Source of the DNA: Sphingobacterium sp. JB170
GTDB taxonomy: Bacteria; Bacteroidota; Bacteroidia; Sphingobacteriales; Sphingobacteriaceae
Assembly (NCBI RefSeq): GCF_900163865.1
Contig: NZ_FUKU01000026.1
Location: forward strand, 248,001 to 312,000
Reading direction: 5' to 3'
Length of the DNA stretch: 64,000 nucleotides
Part shown: in pieces, positions 39,248 to 47,403 of the stretch
Position numbering within the stretch: position 1 is the first letter of the stretch
Layout: each line of letters opens with the position of its first letter
The notes under the pieces: model-generated
What the model was told of the DNA's origin: nothing
The model's database searches: none
The model's input: only the letters and a program-made list of their open reading frames with translations
Position numbers and translations under genes: made by a program

Positions 39248-40408
39248 ATGGGACTTCGTATCAAAGCTTATCACAGTATAATTCCACTTCTTTTTTTAGC
39301 AATTTTTTCTCAGGAAAACCTCTACGCTCAAAAAAATAATTTAATAAAAAAAACTTACAACAAATTATTTTCCTCGCAAAAAGACTCGACGCGGAGTGGC
39401 AGTCTTTTGGTGATCCCAGCAATTGGATATGCACAAGAGTCGGGATTCGAATATGGAATTGCTGGAACTTATAATTTCTATTTGGACAAAACAGATCTTT
39501 CAAGTAGAACCTCCAACATAACGTTAATTGGAACACTAACCACTAAAAATCAAAAAAACATCAAGCTCCAAACGGATATCTGGACGAAAAGAAACGAGTA
39601 TCATATACTCTCGGAGCTCCGGTACCGTGATTGGCCATTCAATTTTTATGGTCTTGGTACGGACACTTGGCTTACCGATGAAGACCGTATCGATCAAAAA
39701 TTAATACGTGCAAAATTAGATATCGAAAAGAATGTTGGGACGAACCTATATTTCGGGTTAAACTCCATCTTTGAATATTTCAAGTTTCAAGATCACGAAT
39801 TGGGAGGTGTTTTCGATCAGCCCGAAGTATTTGGCAAAAAAGGTGGTCAATATGTGGCAATTGGCGCTTCATCGCTCTACGATAACCGTAACAACACGAC
39901 GTATACAACTAAGGGGATATATGCGAGAATAAAATATGCCTATGCGCCGGACTTCTGGGGTGACGACAATTTCACCGGGAGTCTTTTGGAAACAGACATC
40001 CGCGGTTTTCAAGCGCTATCTAAAACCGTTACGCTTGCCGGACAATTGCTCTATCGAGGGACCTATGGTGAAAACGCACCTTTTTACACTTATCGTGATT
40101 TAGGTGGCGATATGACGATGCGCGGTTACTATTTAGGACGGTATAAAGATCGAAATTATATCACTGCGCAAGCCGAGTTGCGCTATCGATTTATGTCACG
40201 TTTCGGGGTCGTCGGTTTTGCGGGCACTGGCAGTACCTTTTCTAAGCAGCATGATAGTCGGTTCGTACCTAGCTATGGTGGTGGCATACGGTATTTTTTC
40301 AGTTTAGAACATAATAGTACCATACGTCTTGATTATGCCTTGGGGGAAAAGCGCACAGGAGAAAAAAGGCAGTCAGGATTTTATTTAAGTATCAGTGAGG
40401 CATTTTAA
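39248..40408 (+). CDS. BamA/TamA-family outer-membrane barrel protein
   Basis: The 386-residue protein has a signal peptide (about 1-27) and then only a beta-barrel of the Omp85 surface-antigen type, without POTRA domains. The C-terminal features GGDMTMRGYYLGRY (the RGY-type motif) and AELRYRFMSRFGVVGFAGTG are characteristic, and the chain ends in an aromatic residue (Phe). Short POTRA-less members are common in Bacteroidota and of unknown function; they may be channels or anchors. It is divergent from the tRNA cluster. The nearest -7-like element is imperfect. Confidence 0.85.
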   Translation: MGLRIKAYHSIIPLLFLAIFSQENLYAQKNNLIKKTYNKLFSSQKDSTRSGSLLVIPAIGYAQESGFEYGIAGTYNFYLDKTDLSSRTSNITLIGTLTTKNQKNIKLQTDIWTKRNEYHILSELRYRDWPFNFYGLGTDTWLTDEDRIDQKLIRAKLDIEKNVGTNLYFGLNSIFEYFKFQDHELGGVFDQPEVFGKKGGQYVAIGASSLYDNRNNTTYTTKGIYARIKYAYAPDFWGDDNFTGSLLETDIRGFQALSKTVTLAGQLLYRGTYGENAPFYTYRDLGGDMTMRGYYLGRYKDRNYITAQAELRYRFMSRFGVVGFAGTGSTFSKQHDSRFVPSYGGGIRYFFSLEHNSTIRLDYALGEKRTGEKRQSGFYLSISEAF

Positions 40409-40447
40409 AGTCTTGATATTAAGTCTACAAGAATACAGGTGCTAATC

Positions 40448-40933
40448 CTATCTTCCTTGGCAACAGCGCCAATAAGGAAAGCGAAGGGAAAAGTTTTCCT
40501 TACGTTGCCCAGCGCGCTTGAGCACTAAACCAAAGTGGAATAAATCGATGGACACAGTAACCCCATCATACTTGGTTAATGCTCTCCATTGTGGCAGATC
40601 CAAATGAGGTTCGTGAACCACGAGTAGCTGCCCATTTTCAATTCGACTAATTAGCTCGGTTTCGCGGTCTTTCTTAAAATCGGCCCAGTACCCCCCACCC
40701 GCGCCATGATCTTTTAATGTATAGATGCCCAAGTGGACCAAGATATCTTTAACTAAGTCAAGGTATCGGGGTGGATCATTCCACGTGCAGTCGACCACAA
40801 TCTCCCCCTCGCCCCTGTCGAATTTATTAGAATAGATCACCTGACTTGCTAATTTGTAAACAAACGGGGAATGCGTTCCATGACGACTATGCGCAGAAAG
40901 AAAATGTCCGATTAAATCTAGGTGGTACAGCAT
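40448..40933 (-). CDS. Shortened methyltransferase-like protein lacking the SAM-binding core
   Basis: The 161-residue product begins HFLSAHSRHGTHSPFVY and ends near VTVSIDLFHFGLVLKR...KENFSLRF. Both blocks match the two ends of a Bacteroidota class I methyltransferase family of about 250-260 residues (RHGxHSPFVY at the start, VTVTIDLFHxGxVFFR near the end). The intervening SAM-binding glycine motif and acidic residues are missing, so the protein is about 100 residues short. The frame is open, with an abutting -7 box, so it looks expressed. It is probably not a methyltransferase any more; it may be a conserved shortened form or a decaying gene. Confidence 0.6.
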   Translation of the reverse strand: MLYHLDLIGHFLSAHSRHGTHSPFVYKLASQVIYSNKFDRGEGEIVVDCTWNDPPRYLDLVKDILVHLGIYTLKDHGAGGGYWADFKKDRETELISRIENGQLLVVHEPHLDLPQWRALTKYDGVTVSIDLFHFGLVLKRAGQRKENFSLRFPYWRCCQGR

Positions 40934-40938
40934 AATTG

Positions 40939-40946
40939 CAAAAATA
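40939..40946 (-). promoter_or_regulatory. -7 element TATTTTTG abutting the shortened methyltransferase gene
   Basis: An exact TAnnTTTG match with only 5 bases between the box and the ATG at 40933, predicting a leaderless or nearly leaderless mRNA. Confidence 0.45.
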
Positions 40947-41018
40947 CACTTTTCCGCCCATAGCGAATACTACAAAGTACTTTCGCTCGATTATGCGAAA
41001 ATTTTGTATTTTCGAACA

Positions 41019-41867
41019 ATGAATGAGCGGGAACTAAAAGCACTAATCTCCTTACTTGACGATCCGGATACCGAGATATACCGGGAACTTGAAGATAAAT
41101 TGATCACTTGTGGTCCAGAAGTAATTCCTATGCTTGAAAAATCCTGGGAAGCATCGCTTGACATTTTATTTCAAGGACGTATTGAACAGATCGTTCATAA
41201 AATCCAGTTTAATGAAGTAAAGACAGATCTCCAACTTTGGAAAATTAGCAATCAGGAAAACCTGCTCGAGGGCTTACTGATTATCAATCGTTATCAATAC
41301 CCTAATTTAGCAGATGAAGAGATCCATGCAAAATTAGCGGAACTCCGGCGAGACACTTGGTATTATCTGATGTATGAAATGAGTCCGGTGGATAAGATAA
41401 AGCTATTAAACAATGTGCTTTTTCGAGAGTTTGGACTTTCAGGAAACACCACAGACTATCACGCACCCCAAAATTCGTTCATAAACAAAGTTCTTGAGAC
41501 CAGAAAAGGAAATCCAATATCGTTAGCATGTATCTATAGTTTGGTGGCACAGCGGCTCGACATCCCGGTATACGGAGTCAACCTTCCAAAACACTTTATG
41601 CTGGCTTACATGAATGACGAGTCGCCCGAAGAAGTCCTCTTTTATATCAATGTTTTTAACCGAGGTCAAATTATGCGAAAAAGCGACATTAAGGCTTTCC
41701 TTGATCAACTAAGCTTACCCGCAAGTGACGAATTCATGAAACCGTGCGATAATTTATCGATTATAAAACGCGTGTTGCGAAATTTAATCGCCGCATATAA
41801 TCAGATAGACAATGTCGACAAAAGGGACGACGTCCAGCTCTTATTGGATCTTATTGAGGCAACGTAG
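41019..41867 (+). CDS. SirB1-type transglutaminase-like protein
   Basis: The protein has 282 residues from the ATG at 41019; a TTG at 41004 would add five residues but overlaps probable promoter sequence. Residues about 90-270 match the Transglut_core2/SirB1 family: RKGNPISLACIYSLVAQRL carries the family cysteine and LPKHFMLAY the histidine. The role is unknown; the E. coli relative SirB1 was found as a regulator of invasion genes, and no enzymatic activity is established. Its 3' end overlaps the convergent lipoprotein gene by 17 bp. Confidence 0.8.
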   Translation: MNERELKALISLLDDPDTEIYRELEDKLITCGPEVIPMLEKSWEASLDILFQGRIEQIVHKIQFNEVKTDLQLWKISNQENLLEGLLIINRYQYPNLADEEIHAKLAELRRDTWYYLMYEMSPVDKIKLLNNVLFREFGLSGNTTDYHAPQNSFINKVLETRKGNPISLACIYSLVAQRLDIPVYGVNLPKHFMLAYMNDESPEEVLFYINVFNRGQIMRKSDIKAFLDQLSLPASDEFMKPCDNLSIIKRVLRNLIAAYNQIDNVDKRDDVQLLLDLIEAT

Positions 41868-42972
41868 AATCATCACGTGTATCTAATGCTAAACCAACAG
41901 GAATCTGGCTTCCGGTCTGAAGCACCTTATCCGGTTCTACATTTCCATCATCCGAAAGCTTAAACCGAAACACCTTTTTCGCTTGCCGATCCGCAGCGTA
42001 GAGGTATACACCAGTTTCCCGCGTATCGATAGCGACATCAACAGGCTGCGTTAGTCCAGTTGCTGCCCCTGTAATAATGCGAGAGGGCGTAATGGCGTGA
42101 TTTCCGTCTGTACCTACGGTATTTGTAAAATTATCAAAAACGAGAATGCGCCCAGTACCTTCGGTCGTTCCGTCGCCAAAATCCGTTATCGCCAGTACAT
42201 TTTTTACCGAATCAAAAAACAAACCTCGCAAATTCGAAGCATCGGCGATGGACAGTGTTTGAAACGGCTCTATTCGGGCAGTAGAATCGACATCTGACAC
42301 TTTTTTTGTACTTAAGTCTTTAAAAACATAAATTGCAGCATCTTGTCCGAGCTTGGAAGTAAAAAGCCGGTCTTCACCACTATTATAAGCAGCGCCCCAC
42401 ATTTCAATACCTGGTGCATTCAATTTTTTCAGCGGCCTCGTTTGAGGTTGGCTCCGCGTTTTAGGGCGATCGACAACATAAATCCCAGGATTACCACTTG
42501 ATGAATTAACAATATACATCTCGTCATAGCCACGATTATATGCCAGCCCGCGAACATTAGAGAGTAATTCATTTCGGATTGCTCCGGTATTCGACAAAAT
42601 ACCTGTCTTTTCCCCCACATTCATAATGTAAACGGCGGTATCAACCAGTCCCGGTAAATTTGCACTCGCTTGAAACAAGCCTTTCAAGAATGGGTTAAAA
42701 TATATAACTCCACCTCCCCTAGCTTCTGAAACATTTCCTAATGAATATTTGAATTCTGACGAATCCGCCGGGTAAATAATACGAATGTTTGTGTCGGAAA
42801 CGCCCGCATTAGAACTATTGAATGCCTCAAAAGACACGTAAAGTCTGGAAAATTTCTTAACATCTAATTTAGGCTCAGCATCATCTTCTTCACAGGCGTA
42901 AAACCCAACCAACAATGCGATTACCGCTACAACCTTATATACTATATTATTAACCTTAAACATAATCTTCAT
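41851..42972 (-). CDS. Lipoprotein with predicted beta-propeller
   Basis: I recognise no named family for this 373-residue protein. A signal peptide ends at a lipobox-like GFYAC (Cys about 27), followed by acidic EEDDAEP, which suggests a surface or outer-membrane lipoprotein. Repeats with NVRGLAYN, MWGAAYNSG, NLRGLFFDS, QPVDVAIDT and PVGLALDT resemble NHL or six-bladed propeller blades. Such proteins bind ligands or proteins. An alternative start is the ATG at 42963. It overlaps the SirB1-type gene tail to tail. Confidence 0.65.
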   Translation of the reverse strand: MKIMFKVNNIVYKVVAVIALLVGFYACEEDDAEPKLDVKKFSRLYVSFEAFNSSNAGVSDTNIRIIYPADSSEFKYSLGNVSEARGGGVIYFNPFLKGLFQASANLPGLVDTAVYIMNVGEKTGILSNTGAIRNELLSNVRGLAYNRGYDEMYIVNSSSGNPGIYVVDRPKTRSQPQTRPLKKLNAPGIEMWGAAYNSGEDRLFTSKLGQDAAIYVFKDLSTKKVSDVDSTARIEPFQTLSIADASNLRGLFFDSVKNVLAITDFGDGTTEGTGRILVFDNFTNTVGTDGNHAITPSRIITGAATGLTQPVDVAIDTRETGVYLYAADRQAKKVFRFKLSDDGNVEPDKVLQTGSQIPVGLALDTRDDSTLPQ

Positions 42973-42981
42973 CTTGTTTTA

Positions 42982-42989
42982 CAAAAGTA
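42982..42989 (-). promoter_or_regulatory. -7 element TACTTTTG before the lipoprotein gene
   Basis: An exact TAnnTTTG match 9 bases before the first possible ATG (42972), so the leader is very short whichever start is used. Confidence 0.45.
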
Positions 42990-43245
42990 ATAAATAAAAC
43001 GAGCTTAATTATATTCTTGCGACAGCGCTCGTGAGGATTTTTGTTTAATCATACAAATTCCGTAAAATTGCATTTGGAATATGATGGATTAATATACGCA
43101 CGTACACGAATTGGCAAGAACAATATTCAACTTTGTATGCAAGCATCAGATTCTCAGAACCTATTGGATAATGGTTACGTCGTAACGCAGTGTAAGAACA
43201 ATGTATGCTGTGGAGCGAGTATTTGACCTCCTACTTTAATTTAAT

Positions 43246-43908
43246 ATGGAAAACACGGGATTACAAAGGCAAAAATTAGAATTGCCTAATCAAGGAAAAA
43301 AACTTCTGTTACATTCCTGTTGCGCACCATGCGCCGGGGAAGTTATGGAAGCGTTGATCGCATCTGACATACAATTTACCATTTACTTCTACAATCCAAA
43401 CATCCACCCGCGTAAGGAATATGACTTACGAAAGGAGGAAAACATTCGTTTTGCAAACAAACATAACATTCCATTTGTCGATGCAGATTATGATGTTGAT
43501 CATTGGTTTGAATTAGCCAAAGGCATGGAAAACGAACCTGAAAGAGGCAGCCGATGTACAATGTGCTTCGATATGCGTTTTGAAAAAACGGCAGAATATG
43601 CGGCAGAGCACGGTTTCGATGTTATTTCCAGTTCACTTGGTATCTCACGATGGAAAAACATGGAGCAAATCAATGACTGCGGACTACGCGCATCGTCACG
43701 TTATCCCAACATGGAATACTGGACCTATAATTGGCGCAAAAAAGGTGGATCTTCACGTATGTTGGAAATTAGCAAAAAAGAAAACTTCTATATGCAAGAA
43801 TACTGTGGTTGTGCGTACTCCCTACGAGACACCAATCGATGGAGAATGGCGAATAACAGGGAGAAAATCGAACTGGGAAAATACTACTACGGAGACGAAC
43901 AAGAATAA
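43246..43908 (+). CDS. queH: Epoxyqueuosine reductase QueH
   Basis: QueH reduces epoxyqueuosine to queuosine at position 34 of GUN tRNAs; it replaces the cobalamin-dependent QueG. The 220-residue protein has the family cysteines: CCAPC (25-29), RCTMC (about 105-108) and CGC (about 187-189), which coordinate an iron-sulfur cluster and a further metal. The WKNMEQIN and FYMQEYCGC blocks are typical. It stands 41 bp before the DUF177-rpmF pair, whose own -7 box follows. tRNA-Tyr in this window is one of its substrates. Confidence 0.95.
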   Translation: MENTGLQRQKLELPNQGKKLLLHSCCAPCAGEVMEALIASDIQFTIYFYNPNIHPRKEYDLRKEENIRFANKHNIPFVDADYDVDHWFELAKGMENEPERGSRCTMCFDMRFEKTAEYAAEHGFDVISSSLGISRWKNMEQINDCGLRASSRYPNMEYWTYNWRKKGGSSRMLEISKKENFYMQEYCGCAYSLRDTNRWRMANNREKIELGKYYYGDEQE

Positions 43909-43944
43909 ATTTCCAAAAAGTTTCCTTTTTACTGAAATAATAAT

Positions 43945-43952
43945 TAATTTTG
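43945..43952 (+). promoter_or_regulatory. -7 element TAATTTTG abutting the DUF177 gene
   Basis: An exact TAnnTTTG match ending 9 bases before the ATG at 43962, the same spacing as at ispG. No clear -33 element is seen. Confidence 0.5.
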
Positions 43953-43961
43953 CAGGCTCAA

Positions 43962-44504
43962 ATGCAGGTTTTAAAATATCTAAAACAATATAGAATTCCT
44001 TTTTCAGGACTTGTTTCTGGGAAACACAAATTTGAATTTGATATTGACGATAAGTTCTTTGACTGCTTTGAACATTCTCTTGTTAAAAAGGGAAAACTAA
44101 AAGCGGAAGTAGCGTTACAAAAGCAGGAGAACATGTTAATTGTAATCTTTGAGATTACGGGCACAATAAAATTGACATGTGACATTTGTCTCGCAGAGTT
44201 TGATTCACCACTCGATTTTAAGGAAAGAGTGTTAGTAAAATTCACAGAAGAAGATTGGGACAGCGAAACGGAAGAAGTCATCACATTATCAAAAACGGAT
44301 TACGAATTCGATGTCGCGACGCTATTATATGAGTACATTAATGTTCGCGTACCCTATTATAGCAGATGCGTTGAGCAAGGGATCAATATCACGTGTGATC
44401 CAGAGATGCTCGCAAAGATAAGCTCAGACGATACAACTGAGAGCAACGAAGAATCGAAAATTGACCCACGGTGGGATATATTAAAGAAAATTAAAAATAA
44501 CTAA
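43962..44504 (+). CDS. DUF177 (YceD-like) protein
   Basis: The protein has 180 residues from ATG 43962; an in-frame TTG at 43950 overlaps the -7 box. It carries the DUF177 signature: LTCDICLAEFDSPLDF (about residues 70-85) and an acidic C-terminal half with PYYSRC. DUF177 genes sit directly before rpmF almost throughout bacteria, and the E. coli and plant relatives are linked to 23S rRNA maturation. The rpmF start lies 14 bp downstream. Confidence 0.88.
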   Translation: MQVLKYLKQYRIPFSGLVSGKHKFEFDIDDKFFDCFEHSLVKKGKLKAEVALQKQENMLIVIFEITGTIKLTCDICLAEFDSPLDFKERVLVKFTEEDWDSETEEVITLSKTDYEFDVATLLYEYINVRVPYYSRCVEQGINITCDPEMLAKISSDDTTESNEESKIDPRWDILKKIKNN

Positions 44505-44518
44505 AACAAAAATACGAG

Positions 44519-44710
44519 ATGGCACATCCAAAGCGTAAGACTTCGAAATCGAGAAGAGACAAAAGAAGAACACATTATAAAGCAGAAAAACCTACTTTAA
44601 CTGTTTGTACTGAAACTGGAGCAGTTCATACTCCTCACCGTGCATACTCAGTAGATGGTAATTTATACTACAACGGAAAGTTGATTATTGAAAACACAGC
44701 TGCTGTTTAA
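44519..44710 (+). CDS. rpmF: Ribosomal protein L32
   Basis: The 63-residue protein begins MAHPKRKTSKSRRDKRRTHYK, the invariant L32 opening. The zinc-ribbon cysteines found in some L32 proteins are not present as pairs; only one cysteine (VCTETG) remains, so this is the C- form. It follows the DUF177 gene and ends before a strong hairpin. Confidence 0.97.
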   Translation: MAHPKRKTSKSRRDKRRTHYKAEKPTLTVCTETGAVHTPHRAYSVDGNLYYNGKLIIENTAAV

Positions 44711-44730
44711 CGACATCAATCAAAGAAATT

Positions 44731-44786
44731 AAACATCCCAAATACGTGTAAAAGTCAATTTTTATACTTTAATTTGGGATGTTTTT
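44731..44786 (+). terminator. Terminator after rpmF
   Basis: AAACATCCCAAAT (44731-44743) pairs with ATTTGGGATGTTT (44772-44784), a 13-bp stem followed by a T-tract. The 28-base loop contains a small inner hairpin. It separates DUF177-rpmF from plsX. Confidence 0.75.
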
Positions 44787-44816
44787 GCGTATTATTGATT
44801 ATAAAAATAATAACGA

Positions 44817-45755
44817 ATGAAGATTGGTTTGGACGTTCTTGGTGGTGATTACGCACCTAACGCTACGATAACTGGAGCCATAGAAGCCCAGAAAATACTA
44901 AAAGGAGATCAAAAGATCGTCCTAATCGGCGACCAAAAGGATACGACCGAAAGATTAAAGCAGGCAGGAGTCGATCTTGACAAATTTGATTATGTACATG
45001 CTCCAGAAGTGATTAGCATGCATGATCATCCGACTAAAGCGATTACTCAAAAACCAAATTCCAGTATTGCTGTAGGATTTGATTTACTTAAAAAAGGAGA
45101 AATTGATTCATTTGCTTCCGCAGGAAATACAGGAGCAATGTTAGTTGGATCAGTGTTTAGTGTCAAGACAATTCCAGGTATAATACGCCCGGCAATCGCT
45201 ACAAATGTACCCAAGTTAAAAAGTGGATTTGGGATACTCTTAGATGTGGGGGCAAATTCAGAATGCAAGCCTGAAATGTTAAACCAATTTGCTATACTAG
45301 GAAGTATCTACGCTGAATACATTTATGGAATTAATAAACCAAAAATTGGTTTATTAAATATTGGCGAAGAACAAGAAAAAGGAAACAACTTAACAATCTC
45401 AACCTACCCTCTCCTTAAAGAAAACACTAAAATAAATTTCATTGGTAACGTTGAAGGTCGTGAACTATTCACGGACACGGCCGATGTATTCGTTTGTGAT
45501 GGTTTCACGGGTAACATAGTTTTAAAGCTCGCTGAATCATTCTATATCACAACATTGAAAAAGGGTTTCAAGGATGAGTTTTTTGATAGGTTCAACTATG
45601 AACGTTATGGAGGAACGCCAATATTAGGTGTAAACGCACCAGTTATTATTGGTCACGGAATCTCCACCCCTGAGGCTATCAAAAACATGGTTTTACACTC
45701 AAAGGATATGATAGAATCAAAATTCATCGATAAAATCAGATCCGTTTTCAACTAA
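44817..45755 (+). CDS. plsX: Phosphate acyltransferase PlsX
   Basis: PlsX converts acyl-ACP to acyl-phosphate, the donor used by PlsY for glycerolipid synthesis. The 312-residue protein has the family start KIGLDVLGGDYAPN, the FASAGNTGA motif (about 98-104), GVNSE-type LDVGANSECKP and FVCDGFTGNIVLK. The length is on the short side but normal for Bacteroidota. fabH begins 6 bp after it, so they are cotranscribed; a -7-like TATTATTG (one mismatch) lies upstream. Confidence 0.97.
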   Translation: MKIGLDVLGGDYAPNATITGAIEAQKILKGDQKIVLIGDQKDTTERLKQAGVDLDKFDYVHAPEVISMHDHPTKAITQKPNSSIAVGFDLLKKGEIDSFASAGNTGAMLVGSVFSVKTIPGIIRPAIATNVPKLKSGFGILLDVGANSECKPEMLNQFAILGSIYAEYIYGINKPKIGLLNIGEEQEKGNNLTISTYPLLKENTKINFIGNVEGRELFTDTADVFVCDGFTGNIVLKLAESFYITTLKKGFKDEFFDRFNYERYGGTPILGVNAPVIIGHGISTPEAIKNMVLHSKDMIESKFIDKIRSVFN

Positions 45756-45761
45756 TAACTT

Positions 45762-46760
45762 ATGTCAAAAATACATGCTGCAATCACTGCGGTAAATGGA
45801 TATGTACCGGACTATGTACTAACAAACCAAGAATTGGAAACCATGGTCGATACCAATGACGAGTGGATTGTTAGCCGTACAGGTATCAAAGAAAGACGAA
45901 TACTTAAAGGGGAAGGCAAGGCGACTTCAGACCTCGCTGTTCCTGCCGTCAAGGGGCTCTTAGAGAAACGAGGGATCACGGCTGATGAAATTGAACTTAT
46001 TATCTTCTGTACCAGTACACCCGACATGCTGTTTCCGGCAACGGCCAATATACTTGCCGAAAAAATAGGTGCTAAAAACGCTTGGGGATACGACTTGCAA
46101 GCGGCATGTTCAGGCTTTTTATTTGGCCTAACGACTGCCGCGCAATTTATAGAATCAGGAAAACATAAAAAAGTTTTAGTTGTCGGTGCGGATAAAATGT
46201 CGTCTGTTGTTAATTATGAGGACCGTAACACTTGTATCCTCTTCGGAGATGGTTGTGGTTGCGTACTTTTGGAACCAAATGAGGAAGGTAACGGATTCGT
46301 GGATTCGGTGTTAAAAACCGATGGATCAGGTGGCCCTTATCTAAATATTAAAGGGGGCGGATCCCTGAATCCAGCAAGCCATGCTACCGTCGATGCGGGG
46401 TTACACTATGCCTATCAAGAAGGTCGCACTGTATTCAAATTCGCAGTAACAAATATGGCCAACGTAGCAGTGGAGGTTATGGAAAGAAACAATTTAAGCT
46501 CGGACGATGTTAACTGGTTAGTGCCTCATCAAGCAAACAAGCGTATTATTGATGCAACGGCAGAAAGAGCTGGCTTACCAGAGGAGAAAGTAATGGTAAA
46601 TATTCATAAATACGGGAACACCACCAGCGGTACTATTCCGTTATGTTTATGGGAGTGGGAAGACAAACTTAAAAAGGGCGATAAACTAATCTTAGCCGCA
46701 TTTGGGGGAGGTTTCACATGGGGTTCTATCTACCTAAAGTGGGCATATACAAAATCATAA
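45762..46760 (+). CDS. fabH: Beta-ketoacyl-ACP synthase III
   Basis: FabH condenses acetyl-CoA (or branched primers) with malonyl-ACP to start fatty acid synthesis. The 332-residue enzyme has the catalytic triad in context: Cys about 115 (QAACSGF), His about 256 (VPHQAN) and Asn about 286 (GNTTSG). The plsX-fabH-accB-accC order joins phospholipid and fatty acid initiation in one operon. Confidence 0.97.
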   Translation: MSKIHAAITAVNGYVPDYVLTNQELETMVDTNDEWIVSRTGIKERRILKGEGKATSDLAVPAVKGLLEKRGITADEIELIIFCTSTPDMLFPATANILAEKIGAKNAWGYDLQAACSGFLFGLTTAAQFIESGKHKKVLVVGADKMSSVVNYEDRNTCILFGDGCGCVLLEPNEEGNGFVDSVLKTDGSGGPYLNIKGGGSLNPASHATVDAGLHYAYQEGRTVFKFAVTNMANVAVEVMERNNLSSDDVNWLVPHQANKRIIDATAERAGLPEEKVMVNIHKYGNTTSGTIPLCLWEWEDKLKKGDKLILAAFGGGFTWGSIYLKWAYTKS

Positions 46761-46818
46761 TATTTCCTTAACTTTATCGATTCATCAAAAAACTATAATA
46801 AAATAAAATACACGAGAT

Positions 46819-47301
46819 ATGAGTATGGATATTAAACAAATTCAAGACCTAATAAAGTTCATCGCCAAATCGGGAGTAAATGAGGTAGCTATTGAAGAAA
46901 AAGACTTTAAAATCACAATAAAGACGAACCAGGAGCCTACGTATGTTACAGCGTCTATCCCTACACCTGTTAGCTTACCTACACAACAAGCTGCTGCTCC
47001 AGCACCGACTACAGTATCAAGCACACCTACTTCAACAGCCCCAATTCCAGAATCATCTAATTTAATAACGGTTAAATCACCAATGATCGGTACATTCTAT
47101 CGCGCCGCTGGTCCTGAAAAACCAAACTTTACAAACGTCGGTGATGAAATAACACAGGGTAAAGTTATTTGTATAATTGAAGCAATGAAACTTTTCAACG
47201 AAATCGAATCTGAAGTATCGGGTAAAATCGTAAAGATATTAGTGAATGATGCACAACCTGTTGAGTTCGATCAACCATTATTTTTAGTCGATCCAAGCTA
47301 G
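46819..47301 (+). CDS. accB: Biotin carboxyl carrier protein of acetyl-CoA carboxylase
   Basis: The 160-residue AccB has an N-terminal helical part (IKQIQDLIKFIAKSGVNEV), a proline/alanine/threonine-rich flexible linker (about 42-75) and the biotinyl domain. Biotin is attached to Lys124 in EAMKLFNE; the protruding thumb is seen in GTFYRAAGPEKPNF. A second possible start is the ATG at 46825. It carries biotin between AccC and AccAD. Confidence 0.97.
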   Translation: MSMDIKQIQDLIKFIAKSGVNEVAIEEKDFKITIKTNQEPTYVTASIPTPVSLPTQQAAAPAPTTVSSTPTSTAPIPESSNLITVKSPMIGTFYRAAGPEKPNFTNVGDEITQGKVICIIEAMKLFNEIESEVSGKIVKILVNDAQPVEFDQPLFLVDPS

Positions 47302-47403
47302 ATTCGCCATCGTCAGCATATTCAATGATTCGCAAGAATCATCATGAATTGCACGCCCGCAAAAAATTACGCGAGCAATTGCAAGTAATATCATTAATAA
47401 TCT

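Noticed and set aside
43041-43226. A 61-codon frame upstream of queH with a cysteine-rich end
   Set aside because: It begins at TTG, lies in the upstream region shared with the lipoprotein gene and shows no recognisable similarity; kept as non-coding.
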